DNA of 64,000 nucleotides from Comamonadaceae bacterium (GTDB taxonomy: Bacteria > Pseudomonadota > Gammaproteobacteria > Burkholderiales > Burkholderiaceae_C). The DNA lies in contig JAAFIW010000008.1 in NCBI GenBank assembly GCA_013297875.1, forward strand, positions 1-64,000, read 5' to 3'. The position numbers and the translations under genes are program-made. A model generated the notes under the pieces. The model searched no databases. It saw only the letters and a program-made list of their open reading frames with translations, and was not told the DNA's origin. Positions 44,997 through 54,080 of this stretch are shown here, in pieces. Each line of letters starts with the position of its first letter. The first letter of the stretch is position 1.

Positions 44997-45040
44997 CAGG
45001 AGCCACGAGGGTCACAGGAGCCACGAGCAGGAGCCACGAG
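44997..45040 (+). repeat. Three direct 13-mer repeats
   Basis: CAGGAGCCACGAG at 44997-45009, 45015-45027 and 45028-45040, the first followed by GGTCA. Origin unknown. Confidence 0.8.
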
Positions 45041-45199
45041 GGTCAGGTCTGGTTGGAGATGCTATTTCGGTGACGTGCACGCCAACGGAACAGGTTGGGT
45101 CGCAAAACCCGACAGGCGCAATTGCGCTTTCATTCCAGTGCAACTAGCTAGCTAGGGAACCTCTGCAAAACCGATGGCCAGCCAGAACGAATGCAGATC

Positions 45200-45272
45200 G
45201 GGCGCACCCGATGACCTTGAATTTTCCGGAAGGGGAATAGTGGAAGGGTCTGGTCGTCATTCGAAAGTCGTA
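45200..45272 (+). pseudogene. Duplicated 3' fragment of rlmI
   Basis: Bases 45205-45239 are identical to 41532-41566 in rlmI, and the next 30 bases stay similar. The source codes for PMTLNFPEGEYLKGLVV; here the Tyr codon is a TAG stop (GGGGAATAG). There is no gene body upstream. Confidence 0.8.
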
Positions 45273-45296
45273 ATCCGGGTGAAGTCTCATCAGGGT

Positions 45297-45325
45297 TTCA
45301 GGAAAATTTCAGGAAAATTTCAGGA
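45297..45325 (+). repeat. 11-bp tandem repeat
   Basis: TTTCAGGAAAA repeated two and a half times. In the leader of the tail-collar gene. Confidence 0.75.
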
Positions 45326-45474
45326 CTTTTGCAAAGTAACAACTGACACTCTGTGACATTCAGGCGTAGCTGTGCTGTAGTTGGCAGGTTAGTAGGTGCC
45401 AAGTCACAGGGTCTGGGTCGGTTGACGCGCTGGCTGCGTTGGTTTTTCAAAATTACCTGTTCAAGGAGAACACG

Positions 45475-46032
45475 ATGAGCGATCCATTTGTCGGTGAAAT
45501 ACGCCTGGTTGGCTTCGGTTTTCAGCCCAAAGGTTGGGCCTTTTGCGATGGTCGCCTGCTGTCTATTCAGCAGAACGCGGCGCTGTTTTCGCTCCTGGGC
45601 ACGACCTATGGCGGCAATGGCACCACCACCTTTGCTTTGCCCGACTACCGCGGACGCAGCGCGGTGGGCATGGGCAATGGCCCGGGGCTGACCGGTGTTG
45701 TTCAGGGGGAGATGGCGGGTAGCCAGAGCGTCACGATCCTGCCCACGCAAATGCCTATGCATTCGCATGCGGCGACGGCAGCGCAGTCAGCGTCTACCGC
45801 AAACGCCAGCATTGCAAGCCCTCAGAACAATATTCCGGCGATCACTGTTAGCGAAGATGGGCGCACGCAGTTCTTTGGCTATGCACCCGTATCGTCTGCC
45901 GACGCAACTTTGGCGCCTGTTGCAGTCACCGTTCAGCCCGCTGGCGGCAGCCAGCCCCTGCCCATCCTCAACCCGTTCCTGGGCAGCAATTTCATCATTG
46001 CCCTGGAAGGCATTTTCCCGTCGCGCAATTGA
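45475..46032 (+). CDS. Tail-collar (microcystin-dependent protein-like) protein
   Basis: 185 residues from the ATG at 45475, with AAGGAG 6 bases upstream. It is a phage Tail Collar (PF07484) protein: FVGEIRLVGFGFQPKGWAFCDG, LLSIQQNAALFSLLGTTYGGNG, FALPDYRGRSAVGMG and the His-rich LPTQMPMHSHAAT. The C-terminal part (about 110-185) is beta-rich. Bacterial copies are often annotated as microcystin-dependent or tail proteins without a phage nearby, as here. It is between two collagen-like lipoproteins and closed by a strong terminator. Confidence 0.85.
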   Translation: MSDPFVGEIRLVGFGFQPKGWAFCDGRLLSIQQNAALFSLLGTTYGGNGTTTFALPDYRGRSAVGMGNGPGLTGVVQGEMAGSQSVTILPTQMPMHSHAATAAQSASTANASIASPQNNIPAITVSEDGRTQFFGYAPVSSADATLAPVAVTVQPAGGSQPLPILNPFLGSNFIIALEGIFPSRN

Positions 46033-46044
46033 TGTGCGGCAGGC

Positions 46045-46071
46045 GGCCCGTCCTTGATGACGGGCCATTTT
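46045..46071 (+). terminator. Rho-independent terminator after the tail-collar gene
   Basis: GGCCCGTC-CTTGAT-GACGGGCC followed by ATTTTG, 13 bp after the stop. Confidence 0.85.
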
Positions 46072-46143
46072 GCAGGGCTTAGCCCCTGCACAGGTCGTTC
46101 AGGTAGTCGTCCTTTGTTTGGTATTCACTGAGGGGTTTGTGTC

Positions 46144-48528
46144 ATGAAAAAAGTCCAGGCATCTAATTTGCTGAAGCTGTTGCTGGTGTCCGCCTCGGTG
46201 GGGCTTGCTTCGTGTGGCGGTGGCGGCGGTGGCGATGGCGTGCAAATCGTCGGCTCGGTGGGCCCTACCGGCTCGGTGGTCATCGGCAACGGCAGCCTGG
46301 AGCAGCCCAGCAGCGTGATCTTCAGCGGCACCACCCCGCCGCCCGATGCCATCGGTGCCAATGGCGACTACTACCTGAACTCTCTGACGGGCCAGCTGTT
46401 TGGCCCCAAAACCAACGGTGCCTGGCCTAGTGCCAGCATTTCCCTTGTCGGGCCAGCCGGCCCAGCCGGTCTGCCCGGAGTTGCCGGTGCCACAGGTGCG
46501 ACTGGAGCCACGGGCGCTACAGGTGCGACGGGTGCTACAGGTGCCACAGGCCCGGCAGGCCCACCGGGTGCCACGGGCGTAGCCGGTACCAGCTTGCTCA
46601 ATGGCTTGTCAACACCGACCAATGCCCTGGGCAAAGACGGTGACTTTTATTTGAATGTTTCAACCAACACCATCATCGGCCCTAAAGCACAAGGCGTCTG
46701 GCCGGCTACCGGCACTTCGGTGGTGGGTTCCGTTGGCCCGGCTGGCCCTCAGGGCAGCACGGGTGCCACAGGCGCTGCAGGTGCAACCGGCACCACAGGC
46801 GCTGTAGGCCCCACCGGCACCAGCCTGCTCAGCGGTGCGGGCACCGCCAGCAATGCCCTGGGCAATAACGGCGACTTTTACCTGAACACCACGACCAGCA
46901 GCCTGTTTGGCCCCAAAGCCGCAGGTGCCTGGCCTGTTGTGGGCGTTTCGTTGGTTGGGCCCGTGGGCGCTACCGGTGCTACCGGTGCAACAGGTGCTGC
47001 CGGAGCGGTGGGCGCAACGGGTGCTACAGGAGCTGCAGGTGCCACTGGCGCTGTGGGCGCAACCGGTGCCGTAGGTGCAACAGGGGCTGTTGGTGCGGTG
47101 GGCCCAGCGGGTAGCAGCGTGCTCAATGGAATTGTCGCGCCCAACAATGCCCAAGGCAACAACGGCGACTTCTACATCAACACCGCCACCAGCACCTTGT
47201 TTGGCCCCAAAGCGGCTGGTGCCTGGCCGGGTGTGGGCGTGTCGTTGGTGGGGGCGACCGGTGCAACCGGGGCCACGGGGGCAACCGGGGCTGCGGGCCC
47301 TACGGGGGCAGCGGGGGCTACGGGAGCCGCTGGTGCAACCGGGGCGGTGGGCGCGACGGGCCCTACAGGTGCAACTGGAGCTGTCGGTGCTACCGGGGCA
47401 ACGGGCGCTACGGGGGCCACTGGCGCGGCCGGCAACACCCTGCTCAGCGGCGCGGGTGTACCCAACAACGCTGTGGGTGCCAATGGAGATTTCTACATCA
47501 ACACCACCACCAGCAGCCTGTTTGGCCCCAAGGCGGCCGGTGCCTGGCCTGGCGTGGGTGTTTCCCTGGTGGGCCCTGCTGGCGCTACGGGAGCCACTGG
47601 CGCCGCAGGCCCAACCGGTGCCGTGGGCGCAACCGGCGCGGCCGGGGCCACGGGCGCAGCAGGTGCGACAGGCCCCGCCGGGCCAACCGGCGCGACGGGT
47701 GCCACTGGTTCGGCTGGTGCAACAGGTGCCACGGGCACCAGCGTGCTCACCGGTGCTGGCGCACCCGCCAATGCGTTGGGCAACAACGGTGATTTGTATT
47801 TCAACACCACCACCAGCACTTTGATCGGCCCTAAGGCCGTAGGCGTATGGCCAGGATCAGGCGTTTCACTGGTGGGTGCAACCGGCCCCGCAGGCCCTGC
47901 GGGCCCAACAGGTGCCACTGGGGCGACGGGTGCCACAGGCGCTACCGGAGCCACAGGCCCCGCCGGGGCGACCGGACCTGCAGGTGCCACTGGCGCAGCA
48001 GGTACACCGGGTACGCCAGGCGCAACTGGAGCAACAGGTCCCGTTGGCCCGGTAGGTCCCACGGGCGCAACTGGCGCAGTAGGTGCAACGGGCGCTACCG
48101 GTGCAACGGGTGCAACGGGTGCTTCTGGCGCGAACGGGCTGGTTTTTACTTCCCGATTCGTTCCGCCAATTGCGCCTTTGTCATCCTTTGCAACTGTCAG
48201 CGATTCAAACGTAGGAACAGGTTCTAACGGTAGCTACAACTTGGCCTCGACCACCGTTCCACTGGCGTGTACTTTCCGCGCTATCTACGTCAGTGGAACC
48301 GTAGTTGCCACTGGCGCCACGAATACGATAACCCTGACGATGATGAAAAACGGTGTCGCCACGTCAATGGCAGTCTCCATCACCGTTAGCACATTGAATG
48401 TGACAGTTTCCAACAACACCACGGCGAATCAATTTTCGGTGGTGGCCGGTGACACGGTGGCCTACCAGGTGACGCAGACCAACAGTGCGCCCAATGTGCC
48501 AATGAACGTCACGACGATTTGTAACTAA
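46144..48528 (+). CDS. Collagen-like repeat lipoprotein B
   Basis: 794 residues, a paralogue of lipoprotein A. The signal and lipobox (LASC) are the same. Six rather than seven of the 45-residue modules alternate with Gly-Ala-Thr/Gly-X-Y stretches. Bases 46279-46883 are identical to 42379-42983 in gene A (605 bp), so the stalks are recently duplicated or homogenised. From about residue 666 the protein has a different head ([20 protein letters not shown]...MNVTTICN). This looks like head exchange on a common stalk. A weaker GAGGGG replaces the AGGAG of copy A before the start. Confidence 0.8.
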   Translation: MKKVQASNLLKLLLVSASVGLASCGGGGGGDGVQIVGSVGPTGSVVIGNGSLEQPSSVIFSGTTPPPDAIGANGDYYLNSLTGQLFGPKTNGAWPSASISLVGPAGPAGLPGVAGATGATGATGATGATGATGATGPAGPPGATGVAGTSLLNGLSTPTNALGKDGDFYLNVSTNTIIGPKAQGVWPATGTSVVGSVGPAGPQGSTGATGAAGATGTTGAVGPTGTSLLSGAGTASNALGNNGDFYLNTTTSSLFGPKAAGAWPVVGVSLVGPVGATGATGATGAAGAVGATGATGAAGATGAVGATGAVGATGAVGAVGPAGSSVLNGIVAPNNAQGNNGDFYINTATSTLFGPKAAGAWPGVGVSLVGATGATGATGATGAAGPTGAAGATGAAGATGAVGATGPTGATGAVGATGATGATGATGAAGNTLLSGAGVPNNAVGANGDFYINTTTSSLFGPKAAGAWPGVGVSLVGPAGATGATGAAGPTGAVGATGAAGATGAAGATGPAGPTGATGATGSAGATGATGTSVLTGAGAPANALGNNGDLYFNTTTSTLIGPKAVGVWPGSGVSLVGATGPAGPAGPTGATGATGATGATGATGPAGATGPAGATGAAGTPGTPGATGATGPVGPVGPTGATGAVGATGATGATGATGASGANGLVFTSRFVPPIAPLSSFATVSDSNVGTGSNGSYNLASTTVPLACTFRAIYVSGTVVATGATNTITLTMMKNGVATSMAVSITVSTLNVTVSNNTTANQFSVVAGDTVAYQVTQTNSAPNVPMNVTTICN

Positions 48529-48616
48529 ACCCGGTTTGTTCCCGTCAGGTTACTCAGTTGCAAAGCTGGTTTATCTGGGGTGACTTAATCATGTGCATAC
48601 ACCGCGTCTTGCCACC

Positions 48617-48743
48617 ATGCCCAGCATCTGCCTGAACATGATCATCAAGAACGAGGCACCGCTCAGTGACCGGTGCCTCGCTTCAGTCAAGCCTTGGATT
48701 GATCGCTGGTATTTGTGGACACGGACTCAACTGATGTGCTGTA
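48617..48743 (+). pseudogene. Truncated, frameshifted family 2 glycosyltransferase
   Basis: It begins MPSICLNMIIKNEAPL then DRCLASVKPWIDRW, the start of a GT2 enzyme. After this the frame is broken, but one base over it reads VFVDTDSTDVL and a stop, matching the DTGSTDGT metal motif. Loss of one G in the TGG-GTA context explains the shift. No further domain remains. Confidence 0.75.
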
Positions 48744-48767
48744 AGGCTGACGCAAACGCTCATTGCC

Positions 48768-48793
48768 GTCATTCCCACGAAGGCGGGAATCCA
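48768..48793 (+). repeat. CGTCATTCCC-type dispersed repeat
   Basis: CGTCATTCCCACGAAGGCGG then GAATCC, a repeat known from many proteobacterial genomes (from memory). Confidence 0.7.
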
Positions 48794-48800
48794 CTTCAGA

Positions 48801-48947
48801 GAACTACAAAAGCCCTTGCCTCTCAGTCCTCGCGCCACGATCCCCGCCTGCGGGGATGACGAGAAAAGTGTTTTGATGGCTTTGGGTACGTCCGGTGTTG
48901 TTTACTATCAAATAAATAGCTGCTTGAGCAGGTATTGCCTGGGCTAA
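48801..48947 (+). repeat. Shared 3' flank, copy 2
   Basis: Counterpart of 44841-44989, with scattered differences and a short length change in the GATCCCCGCCTGCGG segment. Confidence 0.85.
48904..48947 (+). repeat. TAGCTGCTTGAGCA element copy in flank 2
   Basis: ACTATCAAATAAATAGCTGC, TTGAGCAGGTATTGCCTGGG. Perfect core. Confidence 0.87.
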
Positions 48948-48974
48948 ATGCCTGTTTGCCTTGAAAATGACCAT

Positions 48975-48990
48975 ATTCTCGTTGGAGAAT
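48975..48990. promoter_or_regulatory. Inverted repeat upstream of the COG0523 GTPase gene
   Basis: ATTCTC-GTTG-GAGAAT, perfect arms, flanked by ACCAT and GGTTTT, 81 bases before the ATG. Could be a regulator site. It does not match the Zur consensus I know, so no regulator is named. Confidence 0.4.
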
Positions 48991-49070
48991 GGTTTTCGCC
49001 GCTACACTCCCGCGTCTTCAAAAATCCCGGCCCTGCCTGAAGGCCTGCACAAATTCAAGGTACTTTCTCC

Positions 49071-50153
49071 ATGTCGTCCGCTGCCCCATCGCTGATACCC
49101 GCCACCATCCTGACCGGCTTTCTGGGCTCAGGCAAAACCACGCTGCTCAAACGCGTGCTCAGCGAGGCGCATGGTCAGAAAATTGCGGTTATCGAAAACG
49201 AGTTTGGCGAAGAAAACATCGACAACGAGATTCTGGTGACCGATGCGAAAGAGCAGATCATTCAAATGAGCAATGGCTGCATTTGCTGCACCATCCGCGA
49301 AGACCTGCGCACCACCTTGAATGATCTGGCCGAAAAGCGCCGCAAAGGCGAGCTGGACTTTGACCGTGTGGTGATCGAAACCACCGGCCTGGCAGACCCC
49401 GGCCCGGTGGCACAGACCTTTTTCATGGACGAGCAGATTGCTGAAAGCTACCTGCTGGACGCGATCTTGACCCTGGTGGATGCCAAGCATGCGGTGACGC
49501 AACTCAATGACCGCCAGGAAGCGCGCCGCCAGATTGGTTTTGCCGATCAGATCTTCATCAGCAAAACCGATCTGGTGGCCCAAGACGAGACCGACGCCCT
49601 GATCCACCGCCTGAAGCACATGAACCCGCGTGCGCCGATGAAGGCCGTGCACTTTGGTGATGTGCAAATCAAGGAGGTGTTTGACCTGCGTGGCTTTAAC
49701 CTGAACGCCAAACTGGACATAGACCCTGATTTTCTGAAAGACGACAGCCACGCGCACGATCACCACGACCACGCCGGACATGATCACGCTGAAGGCGAGC
49801 ATTGCGACCACCCCTCGCACGCGCGAGAAGGCCACGGGCATCACCACCACCACGATGACGACGTGAAGAGTTTTGTGTTTCGCTCGCCGCGCGCGTTTGA
49901 TGCGGCCAAGCTGGAAGACTTTTTGGGTGCCATCGTGAACATTTACGGCCCGCGCATGCTGCGCTACAAAGGTGTGCTGAGCATGCAGGGCACCGAGCGC
50001 AAAGTCATTTTTCAGGGCGTGCACCAGTTGATGGGCAGCGATTTGGGCCCGGTCTGGCGTGCCGATGAGCCGCGCAACAGCAAGATGGTTTTTATCGGGA
50101 TTGACCTGCCGCAGGACATTTTTTTGCAAGGCCTTGAACAGTGCCTGGTTTGA
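49071..50153 (+). CDS. COG0523 (CobW/YjiA-type) GTPase, putative metal chaperone
   Basis: 360 residues. Walker A GFLGSGKTTLL, the metal-binding CXCC in GCICCTIR, a Glu-rich switch IENEFGEENID and the guanine-specificity motif SKTD are present. Between the GTPase and C-terminal domains (about residues 227-264) is a very His-rich stretch (HDHHDHAGHDH, HGHHHHHDDD), a likely zinc store. COG0523 proteins deliver metals such as zinc to target proteins. It lies before a DksA-family gene, a pairing seen in zinc-responsive loci. Confidence 0.87.
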   Translation: MSSAAPSLIPATILTGFLGSGKTTLLKRVLSEAHGQKIAVIENEFGEENIDNEILVTDAKEQIIQMSNGCICCTIREDLRTTLNDLAEKRRKGELDFDRVVIETTGLADPGPVAQTFFMDEQIAESYLLDAILTLVDAKHAVTQLNDRQEARRQIGFADQIFISKTDLVAQDETDALIHRLKHMNPRAPMKAVHFGDVQIKEVFDLRGFNLNAKLDIDPDFLKDDSHAHDHHDHAGHDHAEGEHCDHPSHAREGHGHHHHHDDDVKSFVFRSPRAFDAAKLEDFLGAIVNIYGPRMLRYKGVLSMQGTERKVIFQGVHQLMGSDLGPVWRADEPRNSKMVFIGIDLPQDIFLQGLEQCLV

Positions 50154-50436
50154 TGTAGGCTTGCGCCCGCTGAAAAACCAGCTTTGCTTGTAAATCTTAT
50201 TGATCTATCTGGATCCTAGTTTGATGTTTGCTTCATTTTTTCAACTCATGGGTTTTGCCCCTGCCAAGGCTGAAACCCCTGTGCGGGAAAACCCACAAAG
50301 CGGCGCAACAGAACGCCTGGGGCAGGGTATAAGCGCCAGTGGCGTTGCTATCGACACAAAGGCTCTGCAAGGGTCCAGATCCGCGCGATCCGTCGTCAGT
50401 GCAGCCGTTGACAAAGATCAAACCAGAGGGCGAGAC

Positions 50437-51513
50437 ATGAAAAAATCAGACAAGGCCAAAGCGCTCAAAACCCCGGAAAAAGTCCCTGGCAAGGCCGCGG
50501 GCAAGCTGCCCGGAAAGTCCAAAACCCAGGTGATGGATCCGCCGAAAAAAGCAGCCGCAGCCAAAGGCGGCAAACCTGCCAAGGTACCGGCTGCCAAAGC
50601 GCAGGTGCCGACGGTGCCCAAGACCGCCGAAAAACCAAAATTGAAAGAAAAATTGACACAAGCAATGGGCAAGCCGGTGGTGAAGTCTGCAGCAACCCAG
50701 GTGCCAGCAGTGAAACCTTCCGCCAAGCCAGTTGTCCCATCATCGGTATCCAAGCCGCTGAGCAAATCTGCCGCGCAAGCGGCACCCAAGTCGGCTGCAA
50801 AGCCTACCCATTCCCTAACGAATCAAAAATCTGTGACCGCTTCTCTTGCTCCTGAAAAAACCGCCGTGCCAGTCCAGCCCGCTGTGTCTTCCGCTTCTGA
50901 CTCTAACCAGGTGCCCACACGCATGGCACGGCCGTCGGCGCGACTGGCCCAGATCACGGTGCCGTCAATGGCCCAATCGGTTGCATCCACCGCAGCCAAA
51001 GCCAGCTATTCGCAGGTACCGCAGTCTGTTGTAGCGCCAGTGATGTATGCCGCAGCCAAGAAAGACCCCAAGCTGGCCAACAACTGGAAAACCAAGTCGG
51101 CAGAGCAATTGACAGACGAAGAAGTCTTGTCCATGCCCGACACTGAGTACATGAACGACAAGCAGATGGCGTTTTTCCGCCTGAAGCTGGTGGCGTTGAA
51201 GCTGGGCATTTTGAACAGTGCTGACCAAACCACCGAGCATTTGCGTGAAGACACCGTGATCGTGCCCGATCCGGCAGATCGCGCAACCATCGAAGAAGAG
51301 CATGCGCTGGAGTTGCGCACCCGTGACCGGGAGCGCAAGCTGCTGAAAAAAATCGAACAATCTATTGCCCGTATCGATGCCAACGACTATGGTTATTGCG
51401 ATGAAACCGGCGAGCCGATTGGCGTGGGCCGGTTAATGGCGCGGCCCACAGCCACCTTGTCGCTGGAGGCTCAGCAGCGCCGCGAACTCAAACAGAAAAT
51501 GTTTGGAGACTGA
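50437..51513 (+). CDS. dksA: DksA-family protein with long basic N-terminal tail
   Basis: 358 residues from the ATG at 50437 (GAGGGCGAG upstream); the frame extends upstream to 50200 without recognisable sequence. The first 230 residues are low-complexity Lys/Ala/Pro, histone-H1-like. The DksA domain is in the last 120: coiled coil (EEEHALELRTRDRERKLLKKIEQ) and IDANDYGYCDETGEPIGVGRL, then ARPTATLSLEAQQRRE. Of the four zinc-finger cysteines of E. coli DksA, only one remains (Cys, Thr, Ser, Ala), as in zinc-independent forms. It binds the RNA polymerase secondary channel with ppGpp in the stringent response. The tail may bind nucleic acid (inferred). Confidence 0.83.
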   Translation: MKKSDKAKALKTPEKVPGKAAGKLPGKSKTQVMDPPKKAAAAKGGKPAKVPAAKAQVPTVPKTAEKPKLKEKLTQAMGKPVVKSAATQVPAVKPSAKPVVPSSVSKPLSKSAAQAAPKSAAKPTHSLTNQKSVTASLAPEKTAVPVQPAVSSASDSNQVPTRMARPSARLAQITVPSMAQSVASTAAKASYSQVPQSVVAPVMYAAAKKDPKLANNWKTKSAEQLTDEEVLSMPDTEYMNDKQMAFFRLKLVALKLGILNSADQTTEHLREDTVIVPDPADRATIEEEHALELRTRDRERKLLKKIEQSIARIDANDYGYCDETGEPIGVGRLMARPTATLSLEAQQRRELKQKMFGD

Positions 51514-51618
51514 CACTTGACACAGCGCAGGGGCTTTGTGGTTTTAGGGCTTGCATGCGATTCATGCCAGTGGGGCTGGCTTTGCTGGCGTGGCTTCATT
51601 TCTGGCTTATAAAGACCT

Positions 51619-53457
51619 ATGTCCAAAGACGAAAACGCTGGCTTGTTGTCCAAGGTTGTGAAGTTTGTTCGCAACCCCACCACCAATTGGGGTGATCTGG
51701 ATCAGCAGGAAAGTGACCGCGAGAGCAGCTACAGCAAGCAGATGCTCAAGGAGATGATCGAGCGCAAGCGGCGCAACGATTTTGTCCGCAAGCGCGAGTT
51801 CGACATGCTGCGCAAAATGCGGCGCAGCGAAGTCATGGCCGGTCACGACCCGGGCGGGCGGCCTTCTTTTTTTCAGAGTTCCATGCCATCCAAACCCGAT
51901 GACCGGGCGATGACGCTGAAGAAAATTGACGAAATCGAAGCGCAGATGTCCATGCAGTGGTGGAAGACCAAGCAGGCCGACTCTGCGGTGCGTCCCAACG
52001 CCTTTAACCCCTCGATAGTAGACAGCAACATGCCCGGCGACTCCGCGCAGTCGCAACAGGACGCGCCCAGCAAGGTGGCCTACAACCCGACGGAGCCAGC
52101 ACCCTTGCGTGGATCTGATGGCCGCATGGCTGCGTCCCCGGCCGATCCCCGGCCCGGTGGTTTGCTGCCTGGTGCCTCCATGCCTGTGCAACCGATTCAA
52201 GAAGGACCAGTCGCACTGTCTGCAGCGGCCAAAGCCCGCGCCGAGGCACCCACACAACCGTCGGCGCTGACGCAGGCCAAGCGTTCGGCCATGAACAGCA
52301 ATCCGATTGCCAACCAGGAAGGTGCAACCACCGGATTTTCCAACTCCAAATTGTTTGCTATTGACGTGGACGAGATCGCCCACGACCCGGAACTGGAGGA
52401 GGCTGCCATTCGCTTTGCCAACGGCGACGACGAGGGCGCGGAGGCTGGTTTGCTGGAGGTGCTGGGGCCACAGGGAACGAGGCTCAGCCACGAAGAAACT
52501 TGGTTGACGCTGTTCGATCTGTACCGCGCCACTGGCAAGCAGGATCGCTATGAAAGCGCCGCCATTGATTTTGCAGATCGCTTTGGCCGCTCTGCACCCC
52601 AGTGGATATCGTTGCCCGATGCGGTGGGCCGCATGGCGGCCCCTGCATCTGCACAGGCCTCGGTGAACCCGGATTGGACTTGTCCGTCGCACATTGGCAG
52701 CCAGACGGTGGTCGCCCTCACGCTGGCCATGACCAAGGCCACGCCGCCTTGGCGTCTGAGTTGGGCCAAGCTCGCCACGATTGACGATGCAGCACTGGAG
52801 CCATTGACCCGGCTGTTCACCTCATGGGCCACGCAGCCGGTGCAGCTGCGTTTTATTGGGGCCGACAAGTTGGATCAGGTGCTCAAGGCAGCCACGCCGT
52901 CGGGTGACAAGGGCGTCAAGCCCGCTTGGTGGAATCTGCGTATGGAAGTGCTGCGCGTGATGCACCGGCCCGACGAGTTTGAACTGGTTGCACTCGACTA
53001 CTGCGTGACCTACGAGGTGTCACCTCCCTCGTGGGACAACTCGCGCTGCGAATACAAACCCTTGTTGTCGGACGGCACCTATGAAGCCGGGCACACCATC
53101 ATTGGTGACGCCTATCGCGACTCCTCAACTGGCGGGATGAGTGGCTATGTGGACAGCAAGGCGAATTCCTCGCACCGCATGTCTTCAGTGGAGTTGGCAG
53201 GGCAGATCATGGGCGATGCCACCGAAGCGCTGGAAACCCTGGATCAGCGCCTGCTGGGTGCTGATCTGATTGTGATTTCGTGCGCACGCCTGATCCGCAT
53301 TGACTTTTCTGCGGCTGGCAGCCTGCTCAACTGGGCTTCCGAGCGGCAGGCTGAAGGGCGTCTGGTGCAGTTTGTCGAGGTGCACCGGCTGGTCGGTGCC
53401 TTCTTCAATGTCATTGGCGTCAGTGAGCACGCCCGCGTATTGCATCGAAAAGACTGA
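51619..53457 (+). CDS. Large protein with C-terminal STAS-like domain
   Basis: 612 residues. The first 200 are charged then Pro/Ala/Gln-rich and probably disordered ([23 protein letters not shown] then [12 protein letters not shown]). The middle (about 230-390) contains helical segments with tetratricopeptide character ([24 protein letters not shown]). The C-terminus (about 525-612; [31 protein letters not shown]) resembles a STAS/anti-sigma-antagonist fold. Such genes occur between dksA and hslV in Burkholderiales, from memory. Exact role unknown; regulatory scaffold is a guess. Confidence 0.6.
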   Translation: MSKDENAGLLSKVVKFVRNPTTNWGDLDQQESDRESSYSKQMLKEMIERKRRNDFVRKREFDMLRKMRRSEVMAGHDPGGRPSFFQSSMPSKPDDRAMTLKKIDEIEAQMSMQWWKTKQADSAVRPNAFNPSIVDSNMPGDSAQSQQDAPSKVAYNPTEPAPLRGSDGRMAASPADPRPGGLLPGASMPVQPIQEGPVALSAAAKARAEAPTQPSALTQAKRSAMNSNPIANQEGATTGFSNSKLFAIDVDEIAHDPELEEAAIRFANGDDEGAEAGLLEVLGPQGTRLSHEETWLTLFDLYRATGKQDRYESAAIDFADRFGRSAPQWISLPDAVGRMAAPASAQASVNPDWTCPSHIGSQTVVALTLAMTKATPPWRLSWAKLATIDDAALEPLTRLFTSWATQPVQLRFIGADKLDQVLKAATPSGDKGVKPAWWNLRMEVLRVMHRPDEFELVALDYCVTYEVSPPSWDNSRCEYKPLLSDGTYEAGHTIIGDAYRDSSTGGMSGYVDSKANSSHRMSSVELAGQIMGDATEALETLDQRLLGADLIVISCARLIRIDFSAAGSLLNWASERQAEGRLVQFVEVHRLVGAFFNVIGVSEHARVLHRKD

Positions 53458-53524
53458 TGCGCGCCGTGGCGCAGCCTCTGGCAATGCGCCTCGATTTTTG
53501 CCCTCTCTACAGCTTCTTCTCCCT

Positions 53525-54070
53525 ATGGAAACCTTTCACGGCACCACTATCCTGAGCGTTCGACGCCAGACCGCACAAGGCTGGGACGTTGCCATTGGCG
53601 GCGACGGCCAGGTGACCTTGGGCAATATCGTTATCAAAGCCACGGCGCGCAAGGTACGCAAGCTGCACCACGACCGGGTGCTTGCGGGTTTTGCGGGCGC
53701 AACGGCCGATGCCTTTACCCTGTTTGAGCGCTTTGAGGCCAAGCTGGAAAAGCACCAGGGGCATTTGGTACGCGCGGCTATTGAGTTGACCAAGGACTGG
53801 CGCACCGACCGCGTGTTGCGCCGTCTGGAGGCCATGCTGGCCGTGGCCGACAAGGAGGCTTCGCTCATCATCACCGGTAACGGCGATGTGCTGGAGCCTG
53901 AGCAAGGCATTGTGTCAATCGGCTCCGGCGGAGCCTATGCGCAGGCCGCTGCCAAGGCCTTGCTGGACAACACCGATTTGCCCGCCAGCCAGATCGTCAA
54001 GAAGTCGCTTGAAATTGCCGGTGGGCTGTGCATTTACACCAATATGCAGCACACCATCGAAACGCTCTGA
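53525..54070 (+). CDS. hslV: HslV proteasome-like peptidase subunit
   Basis: 181 residues from the ATG at 53525. The catalytic N-terminal threonine of the mature enzyme follows a short propeptide ([14 protein letters not shown]). Family signatures: [34 protein letters not shown] and [16 protein letters not shown]. It forms a dodecamer with the HslU ATPase to degrade proteins. hslU, usually the next gene, is absent: lpxC starts 10 bp after the hslV stop. Confidence 0.94.
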   Translation: METFHGTTILSVRRQTAQGWDVAIGGDGQVTLGNIVIKATARKVRKLHHDRVLAGFAGATADAFTLFERFEAKLEKHQGHLVRAAIELTKDWRTDRVLRRLEAMLAVADKEASLIITGNGDVLEPEQGIVSIGSGGAYAQAAAKALLDNTDLPASQIVKKSLEIAGGLCIYTNMQHTIETL

Positions 54071-54080
54071 GGCGCTCGTC

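Larger units (their letters stand above)
44809..45474. other. Intergenic region between the duplicated units, 666 bp
   Basis: No intact gene. It holds the 3' flank shared with copy B (44841-44989) including a dispersed element, three direct copies of CAGGAGCCACGAG (44997-45040), a fragment of the rlmI 3' end (45200-45272), and an 11-bp tandem repeat TTTCAGGAAAA (45297-45325). The tail-collar gene has AAGGAG at its end. Confidence 0.75.
48529..49070. other. Intergenic region after lipoprotein B, 542 bp
   Basis: No intact gene. Contains a glycosyltransferase remnant (48617-48743), a CGTCATTCCCACGAAGGCGG repeat (48768-48793), the shared 3' flank with a dispersed element (48801-48947), and an inverted repeat (48975-48990) probably in the promoter of the next gene. 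Confidence 0.75.

Noticed and set aside
45174-45356. 60-codon frame over the duplicated rlmI end
   Set aside because: It only reads through the copied 3' fragment of rlmI; no start region of its own.
42560-48130. Regular short repeats as a CRISPR array
   Set aside because: They are Gly-X-Y codons in open frames, not repeats separated by unique spacers.
42244-48528. Prophage origin of the collagen/tail-collar region
   Set aside because: No integrase, capsid, portal, terminase or lysis gene nearby; both lipoproteins carry lipoboxes, pointing to the cell surface.
48975-48990. Zur box before the COG0523 gene
   Set aside because: The palindrome is perfect but its sequence does not match the Zur consensus I know; kept only as an unnamed inverted repeat.
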